Positions 43,612 to 52,910 of a stretch of 64,000 bases of DNA are shown here, one piece after another. The DNA comes from Pseudomonas parafulva NBRC 16636 = DSM 17004 (GTDB lineage Bacteria > Pseudomonadota > Gammaproteobacteria > Pseudomonadales > Pseudomonadaceae). Location: positions 62,001-126,000 of the forward strand of contig NZ_BBIU01000016.1 in assembly GCF_000730645.1 (NCBI RefSeq). Direction: 5' to 3'. Numbering within the stretch: position 1 is the first letter of the stretch; the number at the start of each line of letters is the position of its first letter. A program made the translations under genes and the position numbers. The notes below the pieces were generated by a model. That model searched no databases. It saw only the letters and a list, made by a program, of their open reading frames with translations, and was not told where the DNA came from.

Positions 43612-44241
43612 TCAAGGTTTACCGACAAACTCGAACTCCACCCTGCGGTTGGCTGCGCGCCCCGCTTCGGTGTCGTTGGGCGCTATATACTGGCCTGCCC
43701 TGCCCTGAGCGCTGATCTTCGCCGCCACTACACCGCGACGGACCAGATACCACTTGGCGGCCTCAGCCCTCATTTGCGCTACACGGCGGTTGCCTTCCAG
43801 GCTGCCGACACTGTCGGTGTAGCCATAGATACGCACTTGGCGTGCGGCTTGGGCAGCGTTTAATAATGCATCACCGTCTGCGGCGCTCGGCCCGAAACGA
43901 GAGTGACCGAAGGCAAAGTTCAGCGTCATGTTATTGATGGATGCCTGAACTTGCTCCTGCCCGGCTCGAATTGCCAGCAACTCCTGCCGGCTGCCCCTGG
44001 CATCGGCTTCAGAAGCCGCTAAGCGGGCTCGCAGGCTCTGGATTTCTTGTTGCAGCGCCCGGATGGTCTGCTGCATCTGCGCCGAGTCCTGGCCGGTGGC
44101 TGTTGGTGCGGTGTAGCGCATTTGCGGTCCAGCGCTGTCGATCAATTCGAAACCTGCAAGAACCTTGGGCGCCAGGCCTGCCGAAAGTGCAGCGAGCAAC
44201 ACGGGCAAAAGTCTGCGCGGGGTTTTGACCAGGGTGTTCAT
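43612..44241 (-). CDS. OmpA-like peptidoglycan-binding protein of the secretion island
   Basis: This 209-residue protein has a signal peptide (LLPVLLAALSAGLAPKVLAG), a coiled coil (about residues 50-95: QMQQTIRALQQEIQSLRARL) and a C-terminal OmpA/MotB domain (about 105-205: IYGYTDSVGS, NRRVAQMRAEAAKWYL, NRRVEFEFVG). The start at 44,241 overlaps the upstream membrane gene by four bases. It probably anchors the secretion machine to the cell wall, as OmpA-like parts do in other T4BSS and T6SS. Confidence 0.85.
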   Translation of the reverse strand: MNTLVKTPRRLLPVLLAALSAGLAPKVLAGFELIDSAGPQMRYTAPTATGQDSAQMQQTIRALQQEIQSLRARLAASEADARGSRQELLAIRAGQEQVQASINNMTLNFAFGHSRFGPSAADGDALLNAAQAARQVRIYGYTDSVGSLEGNRRVAQMRAEAAKWYLVRRGVVAAKISAQGRAGQYIAPNDTEAGRAANRRVEFEFVGKP

Positions 44242-44738
44242 GCATTTCTCCAGAACCGCATAATCATGTAGACGACGACCGACCAGGCATAACCCAGCAA
44301 AAGGGTTAGGGCGCCGGCCAGCAGATAAGTACGTACCGGGTCGGCACTGGCCTGGCCCAACGGTTGCAACCCAGGAAAAAACGCAGCCGGAAACCAGGCG
44401 AACATCACGGCCACCAGAGGCGCCAGCCATAACCCACGCAGCAGACGCCCCTCATCCCCCGCCCGCGTCCACCAGGCGTACCACGCCAAGCCCGCCACGT
44501 ATGCGGGTAGCAGCATCACGCAGAGCACCAACAGGGTGTAAGAAAGGGCAGCAATATAAAAGCGTGCAGAGCCTTGGGCCATTTCCCCCATCAGCGTGGT
44601 GATGACAGCCACGGCGAACGCAATCAGCGCCCCTAGCAACGGCAGCGAAATGAGACATAAGGCCCTTCGTCGCTCATTGGAGTGTGAAGGCCGCGAGTGC
44701 TGCGGCAAAGGTGGCAAAGGTGGCAAAGCGTAGGACAC
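44238..44738 (-). CDS. Four-helix inner-membrane island protein
   Basis: This 166-residue protein starts with GTG at 44,738 (AAGGAG nine bases upstream). After a proline-rich N-tail (LPPLPPLPQ), four hydrophobic segments follow, near residues 27-48, 60-85, 102-120 and 140-160. It is translationally coupled with the OmpA-like gene. No family recognised. Confidence 0.65.
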   Translation of the reverse strand: MSYALPPLPPLPQHSRPSHSNERRRALCLISLPLLGALIAFAVAVITTLMGEMAQGSARFYIAALSYTLLVLCVMLLPAYVAGLAWYAWWTRAGDEGRLLRGLWLAPLVAVMFAWFPAAFFPGLQPLGQASADPVRTYLLAGALTLLLGYAWSVVVYMIMRFWRNA

Positions 44739-45031
44739 GGCGCATCACTCCTTGAAAGAGCCAGTCAGTGGTTGTTTCGTGAAGTGCAGGCCTGGCAGGC
44801 ATCACGTGCAGTGCCATGGCCTCGAGAAACGATCAAACAGGCTTGTTAGAAAAATGTTGTATAGGATGTCGAGTATGAGTTTGAGGGTATGCCCCGTCAA
44901 GGTAAAAAGGCTCGGTTAAATCCCCGCTCACTTGACCAAATACAGGGGTTGACGCACACTCAGGCCATATGAAAAACATTTTTTTAATAGCCAATATTAA
45001 CAAATCAATGATTACCAGAGGGATCTGAAGC
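44739..45031. other. AT-rich divergent gap
   Basis: These 293 bases lie between the divergent membrane gene and exported-protein gene. The part from about 44,840 is clearly richer in A and T than the neighbours, as expected of two promoters. I see no gene on either strand. Confidence 0.5.
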
Positions 45032-45565
45032 ATGAAAGTACAGCACCTCATCGTGTCGCTCCTGGCCTCGCTTGGCTGCGCGACTGCTTCTGCAGACAAC
45101 ATCGATCCGACTGAAGCCAATGCCAGAATCGCCCAGGTTCTGACCTGCAAGCGGCCAATTTCGCCAGAAGGGTTTGCTGCATTGGTCAAGGCAGCGCACG
45201 GCAAAGCCACCGTGCAGGCATCAGACCTGTCGGACGCCGAGTACACCGTACCCAACCCGATAGATGTATTTGGTCGCCCGGTTACTGAATTGTCTGTGCA
45301 TTCAGCCAGTGACGGTGAAGGCGACTTCAATGAATATACCGGGGCGTTCAGTGGCGAAAGCATCCAGACCGTGGCGAAGCTTGGGGATATTCCCCAGGAC
45401 GATATCGGCCATTACAAGAAGGCCGTCGGCAACCACGACCTGTCACTGCGGGCAGAGTCGGGCGGTACGTACATCTCCTGCGCCAATGATGTACGCACCG
45501 TAGTCAAAGCCATCAAGCGCACTGCACGTGATGCAGCCGATGCCGTGAAGCGGGTCGGCCAGTAA
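45032..45565 (+). CDS. Exported protein convergent with the DUF2235 lipase operon (immunity candidate)
   Basis: This 177-residue protein has a Sec signal peptide (MKVQHLIVSLLASLGCATASA). The mature part has two cysteines (VLTCKRPIS; YISCAND), and alternates strands and helices. No family recognised. It has its own promoter region and points towards the lipase operon from the opposite strand. Periplasmic proteins of this size commonly neutralise Tle-type lipases, so it is one candidate immunity protein, by position only. Confidence 0.7.
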   Translation: MKVQHLIVSLLASLGCATASADNIDPTEANARIAQVLTCKRPISPEGFAALVKAAHGKATVQASDLSDAEYTVPNPIDVFGRPVTELSVHSASDGEGDFNEYTGAFSGESIQTVAKLGDIPQDDIGHYKKAVGNHDLSLRAESGGTYISCANDVRTVVKAIKRTARDAADAVKRVGQ

Positions 45566-45590
45566 TGCGCTCGAGGGACCGACGTGCGGG

Positions 45591-46025
45591 CTATTGCGAG
45601 TAGTACTGCCCTGCCAACTGATGGATACGTGCTACAGCCTGTTCCTGAACGTGGGCCTGCTCGCTGGCCCACCGCAGCACTTCGGTATCCGGAACATAGC
45701 CCGCACCGGTGGACTTGCGTGCGATGAACCACAGCGTTCGCATCACGAACAGCGGGTCGTTTTCCAGGCGCAACTCGCCTGCCGCTTGCAGGTGGCTGAC
45801 TACCGTTTCAACTGCTTTCTCCAACCCCTGATCCCGTGCGTACTGAACCAGCGTGCCCAGTGTGGTTGGGTGCATTGATGGGTGAATGGTTAGTGGCGTG
45901 CAGCATGCTGTATCCAGCGAATCCCAGAATGTCACGCCATCCTTGCAGACCATTGCCACGCGGCGGCCACCTGCCATATCGTCCAGCTCGATAAAGGTAC
46001 CCGGCTGGTACTTTTCGATTTTCAT
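45591..46025 (-). CDS. Hypothetical protein downstream of the DUF2235 lipase
   Basis: This 144-residue soluble protein starts MKIEKYQPGTFIELDDMAGG at 46,025. No signal peptide. A two-cysteine segment (DTACCTPL) and helical C-terminal half are visible. It lies 126 bases after the lipase on the same strand, so it could be a cytosolic immunity or accessory protein. Function not assigned. Confidence 0.65.
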   Translation of the reverse strand: MKIEKYQPGTFIELDDMAGGRRVAMVCKDGVTFWDSLDTACCTPLTIHPSMHPTTLGTLVQYARDQGLEKAVETVVSHLQAAGELRLENDPLFVMRTLWFIARKSTGAGYVPDTEVLRWASEQAHVQEQAVARIHQLAGQYYSQ

Positions 46026-46151
46026 CTTGTAGCCCTTACGGATTGACTGACCGACATCGGCCGGCATGCCTCTATTGTATGCATGCCGGGCGGCGAAACG
46101 TAACGCCTCGGTGGCTGACCGTAGCCACAGTATCGGCCAGCCCGCCGGAGC

Positions 46152-47951
46152 TCAGGGTTGCGGTGCGTCCCAGGCGACGGTCAGCTGTGCCTCACGTTCA
46201 GGGCCACGCGCAATGTATGCCTGGCCAACCGGTTTACCGTCAGCGCCTGGTATCTGGAAGGCAGCGTCATCGCTAGCGGCTGGACGCTGGGCCACCCACG
46301 CTGATGCCTGGCGAAGCCCGTCGTGGAGGAAATCCGCCTGCGCACCCGGCGCGACCCGCTCCAGGTCCAGCGCGACCACTACCTCATCCCCGCCCTTCAG
46401 CACAGGCACCTCACGCGCGCCCTCAAGGCTGCCAACCACGTTGCCATTGGTGTCATGCAACAGGATCGGGTCATCGAGCCCAAGAGGCGCCCTGGCCTTG
46501 GCGCCAACTGCCGCCTCGTTCAGAATCCGGCTGACCTCGTATTCGAAGCCCAGGTCGGCGAATGCCGCAGACCCCTCAGGGTTGATCCTCACCACTGCGT
46601 AGCGAGAGGCGGCGGCGGGCACCGGAACCTCCACGAGTTCCAGTTGCTCAATGAATGCCGTTTCAGGCCTGGAGCGTGCCACCAGTGCTGACAATTGCTC
46701 CACTTGCGCCTTGTTCGCAGCACTCACCTTGGCCTGCTCGTCTTCAAAACCGGCTTCCCGGCGCGCTGCAGCCCCAGCCTGCTCACGCATCACCGGCACT
46801 ACAAGCGCTTGGCCCTCACCCGCTCGGTTGCTCCGGGCGGCTATTTTCTGGGCCAGTTTTTCTTTCTGCTGTTGCCAGGGAGACTTGGACAGCGTGTCGT
46901 CATTTTCATAGATGACCTTGCGCCCGCTGACTTCATGATCGAACGGCCGGGTTTGACGACCTCGGCGCCACAGACTCCCACGCTCCAAAGCAAACGACGT
47001 ATTGTCGAGCACCTGGAAGGAGCCGTCTGGCTGCTGCCTGAATGCCTCATTACCCTTGGACAGGCGCGAATCAATCAACGCCTGGCGCACTTGCTCCGGG
47101 TCCTTGATAAGCGCGTTGTACTGCTCAACCCGCAATGCATCTTCCGGCAGCAAGGGTTCGAGCTGCACGCCCGCGGCTTGCAGCCGCTGATACATGAGCG
47201 CCAGCGGGCCCGCAGCCAACACATCATTGCGGTAGCCGCCCCCCACCTGGGAATGCGCGCCAGCAAATCTGATTTCTTCGATGCGCGTGTTGTCATCGAG
47301 CCTCAGAGCACTGGTCAAAGGGAAGGTCGCACGGTATTCATTCATCGCCACCAAGTGAGTGGTGGATTTGACGTTAGGGTGGATCTCCAGATTCTTGTCG
47401 GTGTGGCCCGCGGTCAGCGGGTTGCCATAAGAGGCCACCGTATCGAAGATAGCAAGCTTGTTGACATTTGCCTCACCCGGCAATACCAGATGCTCGCCGG
47501 TGGCGCGCCCTTGGCTGTCCAGCCGCGGCACACCGCGCTCGATGAACACATTAGCTAACGCGCGCGCCTGGGCCGCGCCACGGCTAAATCCAACCAAGTT
47601 GACGTCCGGGGACGTGTCCGGGTATTTGTTATGGAATGACACCAGCGCCTGATAAGCCTGCTCGATGCGGCTTTGGCCACCCGCCCCTGTTGCGCACTCG
47701 AAGCCAATGGCAGGCAAATTGCGCCGCTGGCTTCCAACACCGTCAATGTAGACCTTCTCCGACAGCCCGCTGCGTTCACGCCCATCGTATTGCAGGGGCG
47801 GGTGCGAGGAGTTGCGCGAAAGGTTGGTGCCTTGAGCGGCATCAAGGTCGTACAACCGCGCGACATTGGTATGGCTGCCCAGCGGGGCATCGTTATCCTT
47901 GCTGTTTCGGGTACCGTCAAGGTAGACGGTGATATGCAGAGAATCGCTCAT
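46152..47951 (-). CDS. DUF2235 (Tle1-like) lipase, candidate T4BSS effector
   Basis: This 599-residue protein has an N-terminal DUF2235 alpha/beta-hydrolase domain (about residues 5-290). The triad is readable: nucleophile Ser123 in LVGFSRGAAQARALAN, Asp170 in LAIFDTVASYG, and His233 in FAGAHSQVGGGY. This is the pattern of T6SS phospholipase effectors of the Tle1 family. The C-terminal 300 residues are Ala/Glu-rich with no recognised domain and could carry the secretion signal. There is no Sec signal and no VgrG or PAAR nearby; instead it sits beside dotA in a T4BSS island. A role as antibacterial effector is inference from this context. Confidence 0.82.
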   Translation of the reverse strand: MSDSLHITVYLDGTRNSKDNDAPLGSHTNVARLYDLDAAQGTNLSRNSSHPPLQYDGRERSGLSEKVYIDGVGSQRRNLPAIGFECATGAGGQSRIEQAYQALVSFHNKYPDTSPDVNLVGFSRGAAQARALANVFIERGVPRLDSQGRATGEHLVLPGEANVNKLAIFDTVASYGNPLTAGHTDKNLEIHPNVKSTTHLVAMNEYRATFPLTSALRLDDNTRIEEIRFAGAHSQVGGGYRNDVLAAGPLALMYQRLQAAGVQLEPLLPEDALRVEQYNALIKDPEQVRQALIDSRLSKGNEAFRQQPDGSFQVLDNTSFALERGSLWRRGRQTRPFDHEVSGRKVIYENDDTLSKSPWQQQKEKLAQKIAARSNRAGEGQALVVPVMREQAGAAARREAGFEDEQAKVSAANKAQVEQLSALVARSRPETAFIEQLELVEVPVPAAASRYAVVRINPEGSAAFADLGFEYEVSRILNEAAVGAKARAPLGLDDPILLHDTNGNVVGSLEGAREVPVLKGGDEVVVALDLERVAPGAQADFLHDGLRQASAWVAQRPAASDDAAFQIPGADGKPVGQAYIARGPEREAQLTVAWDAPQP

Positions 47952-47979
47952 GTCATGTCCCTATGATCCGTGTGCCCGA

Positions 47980-48429
47980 TCAGGTTCTGCGCAGCTCGAG
48001 AATATGTTCGCGCAAAGCGTCGCCTGCCTTGTTGATGAAACTGACGTAGAACGCCTTGCCCAGATGCAACAACGGAGACCCGCTCAGTGAATCTGCCGCT
48101 GCATCGACCCCCAAGGCACCAGCCTCTTGCGCCAGGTTCTCCAGGTTGCTGGCATGCAGCGCCTCGTCGCAGGGCTGCTGATGGCATGTGGAAATCAGAT
48201 ATTCCATTGCAGCCTCCTCAAGTGCTGCATAGAGGTGAGTATCCAGCGCAATCAGCGTCTCGCGAACAAGCCCTGGGTCGACTCCCTGCGCTTCCAGGAG
48301 CGGGCGGACTCGCGTTTCGGCAAGCGCCAGGAAATCTGCATGGGTATAGCCGGGCATAGGCGCAAATACACCCGCCGGCAACTCGTCGGCACTGCCTGGC
48401 TGTTGTTCTGGGTAATGGTCGTCTTGCAT
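47980..48429 (-). CDS. Small acidic protein upstream of the lipase (chaperone candidate)
   Basis: This 149-residue acidic helical protein has no signal or membrane segment. It lies 28 bases before the DUF2235 gene on the same strand. Small acidic proteins next to effector genes often act as chaperones or adaptors (IcmS/IcmW in T4BSS), but no sequence match was recognised. Confidence 0.6.
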   Translation of the reverse strand: MQDDHYPEQQPGSADELPAGVFAPMPGYTHADFLALAETRVRPLLEAQGVDPGLVRETLIALDTHLYAALEEAAMEYLISTCHQQPCDEALHASNLENLAQEAGALGVDAAADSLSGSPLLHLGKAFYVSFINKAGDALREHILELRRT

Positions 48430-48515
48430 GGGCTACTCCCGGTGGCGAATTTGATGATAATGGGACAGCCCTGAGCTCAGAGGCTGCCTGTCATGCTCAT
48501 AGCGCGTGCGATGGC

Positions 48516-48914
48516 CTAGCCAGCAGCGCCGCGTTCATTCTGCAGCGCTCTTTCGGCTGCCCGGTAAAGCAATGTCAGGTCTGTGCGAGCGTCCAGCACG
48601 TCGGCATGGAACACAGCGGCGACAAAGGGCGCTACCCGGAAGAAGTCTGGGGGCTCTTTGGGCGGCGTGCCATGGATTGGAAAGATCGGGTTCGCCGGGG
48701 CCGCCAGCTGGAACTCATAGCCAAAACCACCCAAGCCGGTGCTCACCGACAGCGCCTGGGCCAGGCAGAGTACTGACACCAGTCCAATGTCAGCGACATC
48801 ATCGGCGTACAGCGCTCCGCCATCGTAGACGAACTGCTCGCCACGGACGATTGCTTGGTCAGCCAGACCAGTCAACAGCCGCCGGAGTTGGTCTTCAAGT
48901 GGGTCGTCAACCAT
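48516..48914 (-). CDS. Small protein between dotA and the effector locus, possibly IcmS/TraL-like
   Basis: This 132-residue cytosolic protein contains VLCLAQALSVSTGLGGFGYE and a preceding acidic stretch with some resemblance to the central IcmS segment, whose length is similar (about 114). The match is weak and by eye. It lies 127 bases after dotA on the same strand. If it is IcmS-like it would recognise effectors; otherwise unknown. Confidence 0.5.
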   Translation of the reverse strand: MVDDPLEDQLRRLLTGLADQAIVRGEQFVYDGGALYADDVADIGLVSVLCLAQALSVSTGLGGFGYEFQLAAPANPIFPIHGTPPKEPPDFFRVAPFVAAVFHADVLDARTDLTLLYRAAERALQNERGAAG

Positions 48915-49041
48915 GTGTAGCCTCCGCTAGCAGCGAAATGGGTTGCACATCACATTGCGCAGGCATCTGCGCGTCACCGTCCAAGACCCTCAGGCTTCTG
49001 AAAAATTCCTGAGTCTCGGTACTGCGCGTCTTGGTACGCAC

Positions 49042-52000
49042 TCACTTATCGTCTTGATTGCCGACCGTCGAGCGGTCTGTCGCATAGGGCTCGCCGGTAC
49101 GGGATGCGGCACTGCCCCTCCTCTCACCGCCATCGCCGCCCTGCGCGGCAGAAGACGACGCGGCGCCGGTGTCACCTGCCAGGGTTGCCCCGGCAGGCGT
49201 CGATGCCTCGCTAAATGCCTGGCCTTGCCCGCCTACGCCTGCCGACCCGCCCGTCGAGGCTGCAGGTTCACTGCCTGCGCTGCCGCCCGCGTCGCTACCA
49301 ACTGGGGCCGAGCCGCCAGCCATCGACTCCTTGTAGGCCTTGATGCGGGCGTCAGCACCTTCGCTGAACGCCGCCTTGCCTTCGGCGCCGGCGGTTGAAA
49401 AGGCCTGCTTGTAATCGGCCCCCGCCTGGCTTGCCGCACCCGCCAGGCCGGCACCTGCCGAGAGGGCACCGGCTGTGAGACCGTCACGCAGACGTGCGCC
49501 AGATGAACCGCCCTCCGAGCTGCGAAATGACTGCACACCCGCCCGCCCTGCCGACAACGCCGCCCCGCCGACGTTGCGCGCAGCACGGCCTGTAGCTCCG
49601 ACCGTGCCGGTAACGGCTCGCCCCAGCCCGACACCAGCCGCTTCTGACAGCTTTTCCCCGAAGGTACGCTTGTCCTTTTGGCCCTCCTGGCCACCTTCAC
49701 CGCCACCACCCGAGGCCTTGGGAGCGCCGCCACTGACGCCCTGGCTGTTGGCATTGAGGAGCGCCTGCCGTCCACCGCCACCTCCACCGCCGCCTCGACC
49801 GCCTCGACCGCCTCCACCGCCACCGCCACCGCCTTGCGGACCATCGGGCGGGCTGCCGTCTGGTGGCGACAATTTGTTCTGCCCTTTGTCGCCACCCAGG
49901 CGCATACCTGTGCCTGCACCCTGAACCTTGGACCCTGCGCCCGCCATACCACCACGCATGTCATCCACAGCGCTGGTCTCGCCCATGCTTGGAAGCCCAC
50001 CACCGATCCAGCTCAGCACCGTGTCTGGCAGCGTTTGCGGCAAACCGAACGTCATGTACAGCACCGGTAGCAATGTCAGGCCGAAGACCATGAACCACCA
50101 GGCAAATGTCAGGAATTCCGAGATGGCCCCCACATTGCCGGACGATGTAACGACCGCGCCGCGCATGGCGAAAAAGCCTGTGGCGATATAGTCGATCACC
50201 GGGTCCGACACCAATACAGCTGCAAACAGGCCAAGCACCGCCAGGGCAGGACGAGCGAACAGTGACAACAGCAACAGGTAACCTTGCGTCTGCGAGCCCA
50301 CAAAGGTGCGATCCGGTGTCATGTGCATCACGGCCCACAGGGGTGCGGCGATGATCGACTGCAGAACCGCCAGCACCCAACCAACGAACACGATCATGAA
50401 CAAGGTATAAGGGAGGCTGGGCAGGAATACCGCGAAGTAGAAAGCCAGCGGCTCCATATAGCTGGCCATAAGCGCCAGCTGCTTGACCGGCACCTCGAGC
50501 ACCCAATCCCACAGAGGGGTTACTACCTTGTCCAGATCAAGGCCGTTACCCAGCCCCTTGACCGAGGAAAGCGTACCCGCCAGCACCCGGATGGCAGTGC
50601 CTGCCGTCTTGATCGCAACGTCCGCGACCAGGATGCCTGCCCGCGCAACGGTGAGGTAGTCACCCACGCATTTCATGCGGTTGAGCGAACCGCCCATTTG
50701 CCCCGCCGTACCGCAAAGGGGAGTCTGCCCGTTACCGCCTGCGCCTGTAGCGATTTCCACCACATTCAACATCACGCCGTTGACAAACGAGGACATCTTG
50801 GCGTCCATGTCGGAACGCAAGGAGCTCAGGTTGATATCGCTTTTGGGGTCCTTGGGGATCAGGCTGGCGATGTCGTCTGCCCTGGCTTTTCTCACCTGGC
50901 CACTGCCGGTTTCGGCCTCGGCCTTGGTATTGATTGCTTCGGCAATCGTGGTAACGCTATTGCTTAGCAGCGCGGCGCGTGCGTCCGCAGGCAACCCCCC
51001 CAGAGACGGTGGCCCCACAGTGCCCACTGGCTCCGCCAGCACGCCCATGATCTGCCCACGGACCATACCCACGCGCTGGAACCAGCCGCCGGCAGCGGCC
51101 CAGCCATCAACAGTCAACGTATCAATGAACCCCTTCAGCCCGCTGTCAACACCACCTTGGCCGTTGGTAACTTCAGCAGCGAGCTCAATCGTAAGCTGCT
51201 TTTCCCACTTTTGGACGATGTTATTGAGCCTATTGGAGTTCACCTCGTCCCATCCAGGGTCATTGATGGTGTACGGCCACTTCTCTACCCATGCATCCAG
51301 ATCCTGCATCAGTGCAACGGCTGAATTCAGTTTTTTGTTCTGAACGCTCATCCTCAACTGCTCCAACGCCTGCGGAATGGCGCCCTCTACAGGTCGCGCT
51401 TCAAACTTGAAAAGTTTCATCGTGCCGCACACCGGTGAACCGCCGGCCAGGTTGCTCACATCGTTACGGTCTTTGAACTCATAGGTGGACTCCGTGCGCC
51501 CGTCGATGACAGCCACCTTGTCGGCAGGCGCGCCCTGTCCTGGCTTCGCCTGGAACAGGAAACTAGGTCCACTGGGGCCTTTGTAGATCTCAGTGGCGGC
51601 CCTCATGCAATAGGAGGCACTGACATACTGCCGGGCGAAATCGCGCAACCCATAAAAGGCACCCGGTGCATTCACGCCCGCGACGATGCCGTTTGGCGAC
51701 AACACGCCCATTGCCATGCCGGCCTTGTAGGTGCCATTGGCAAAACCCACGCCCCAGAGCGAAAACATCAGCACGATGAGCTGGATGAAGGAAAACCCGC
51801 TGGTCGTCGGCAATAGCACAGCACCACCGGCGACAATTCGAACGGGCGTCCACAGGGATGACCAGCTCTTGCCCATCGCCTCACCGTCGTTCGCCGTATT
51901 GGTCACGCCCATCACAGCGACATAGGAAACGATCAGCGAGCCAATGATCAGGATACCGCTGTTGAAGAAGCTGAACATGGTAGCGAGGATGTTGGCGCTG

Positions 52001-52134
52001 GCCTCTGCATTGCTGGGATCAATCCCCTTGACCAACGACATCACGACCGGCCCGAAGATCTTTTCAAGCATTAGAACCGACTGGTCGGTGCAATTGCTTG
52101 CATCGCTGCACGGAGAAAACGGCATCTGGGCCAT
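49042..52134 (-). CDS. dotA: DotA/TraY-family polytopic membrane protein
   Basis: This 1030-residue protein matches the size and layout of DotA/TraY. The first transmembrane segments lie at about residues 50-75 (ILIIGSLIVSYVAVMGV) and 95-125. A large periplasmic region of about 400 residues follows with several cysteines. A second hydrophobic cluster lies at about 545-705. The C-terminal 300 residues are soluble and low-complexity: a Gly/Arg/Pro-rich stretch (GGGGGGGGGRGGRGGGG) then an Ala/Ser/Gly-rich tail. DotA is essential for Dot/Icm transport; TraY is its IncI counterpart. The tail is much longer and richer in glycine than usual. Confidence 0.85.
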   Translation of the reverse strand: MAQMPFSPCSDASNCTDQSVLMLEKIFGPVVMSLVKGIDPSNAEASANILATMFSFFNSGILIIGSLIVSYVAVMGVTNTANDGEAMGKSWSSLWTPVRIVAGGAVLLPTTSGFSFIQLIVLMFSLWGVGFANGTYKAGMAMGVLSPNGIVAGVNAPGAFYGLRDFARQYVSASYCMRAATEIYKGPSGPSFLFQAKPGQGAPADKVAVIDGRTESTYEFKDRNDVSNLAGGSPVCGTMKLFKFEARPVEGAIPQALEQLRMSVQNKKLNSAVALMQDLDAWVEKWPYTINDPGWDEVNSNRLNNIVQKWEKQLTIELAAEVTNGQGGVDSGLKGFIDTLTVDGWAAAGGWFQRVGMVRGQIMGVLAEPVGTVGPPSLGGLPADARAALLSNSVTTIAEAINTKAEAETGSGQVRKARADDIASLIPKDPKSDINLSSLRSDMDAKMSSFVNGVMLNVVEIATGAGGNGQTPLCGTAGQMGGSLNRMKCVGDYLTVARAGILVADVAIKTAGTAIRVLAGTLSSVKGLGNGLDLDKVVTPLWDWVLEVPVKQLALMASYMEPLAFYFAVFLPSLPYTLFMIVFVGWVLAVLQSIIAAPLWAVMHMTPDRTFVGSQTQGYLLLLSLFARPALAVLGLFAAVLVSDPVIDYIATGFFAMRGAVVTSSGNVGAISEFLTFAWWFMVFGLTLLPVLYMTFGLPQTLPDTVLSWIGGGLPSMGETSAVDDMRGGMAGAGSKVQGAGTGMRLGGDKGQNKLSPPDGSPPDGPQGGGGGGGGGRGGRGGGGGGGGRQALLNANSQGVSGGAPKASGGGGEGGQEGQKDKRTFGEKLSEAAGVGLGRAVTGTVGATGRAARNVGGAALSAGRAGVQSFRSSEGGSSGARLRDGLTAGALSAGAGLAGAASQAGADYKQAFSTAGAEGKAAFSEGADARIKAYKESMAGGSAPVGSDAGGSAGSEPAASTGGSAGVGGQGQAFSEASTPAGATLAGDTGAASSSAAQGGDGGERRGSAASRTGEPYATDRSTVGNQDDK

Positions 52135-52910
52135 TGTGAATACCTACCTGAATCGATTTGCGCGCGGTTGATCGAAAACGTTCGCGACGAATTTCCCTTG
52201 GATGCTCCGTCGTCCCTGAGCAGCCGACCGCCTTCCTGACCAGCCCAGAATGCGACTGCAGGTGACGATCAACGTGAGCCATGGCGCCCAATGGAGAGCC
52301 ATGTCCAGCAGATAGCTAAGACGAGGCCATGGTAAACCAAAAATAACTTAATTATCAAAATATTGTTGTCAGAGAAAACTAACAAACCTGTTTTGTGAAC
52401 TGTTCGGCATTTTTCGGCTGAACAGATGAGATTTTCTATTTTTCATGAATTTCAATAAAATATTGATTACAGCAATATAAAATCAAATATCATTAAAATG
52501 TTACTTTTTTCTCCGCAAAATCAGAGGAAATAGAGTTTTTTTTGCCAACAACCTCAATGGCAAACGCGGCAGAGAACGTTACCTACCTGCGCCTGCTGCC
52601 CGCCCATCGGAGGCACCCATCCAGTCCACCACAAACACCAAACGCCAAAATCAGAAGCCTCCTCACACCCCTTTAAACCGGGGACTTGGCAGCAATCTTG
52701 TAGATACCGGGACATCCTTCGATCACACTATTTCTCACGCCAAGGAGGGATATCGAAAATTACAAAAAAAACCTGAATGACACGCTTGGATCAGAAGAAA
52801 TAACAAAGAAGAAATGCTATGGTCTTTCGAGATGGGTAATCCCAGCCTGCCAAGGGCTCCCCACAGTACCTACCTGGGCATGAAAGCCCTGCAAGAAACG
52901 ACGGACACAG
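52135..52910. other. Long AT-rich divergent region upstream of dotA
   Basis: This 776-base stretch has no credible gene on either strand. Bases about 52,330-52,560 and 52,730-52,810 are strongly AT-rich (many AAAATATT and ATTGATTA-like patches), in sharp contrast to the GC-rich neighbours. It must hold the promoters for dotA and for the plus-strand gene at 52,911. The composition suits silencing by MvaT/MvaU-type xenogeneic proteins. Confidence 0.6.

Noticed and set aside
44833..45363. Minus-strand frame opposite the exported protein at 45,032
   Set aside because: The plus-strand frame has a clean signal peptide and a good start; the minus frame has neither.
49800..49860. Poly-proline/GC-rich tract as a CRISPR or tandem repeat array
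   Set aside because: It is the codon repeat of the glycine-rich tail of the DotA-like protein.
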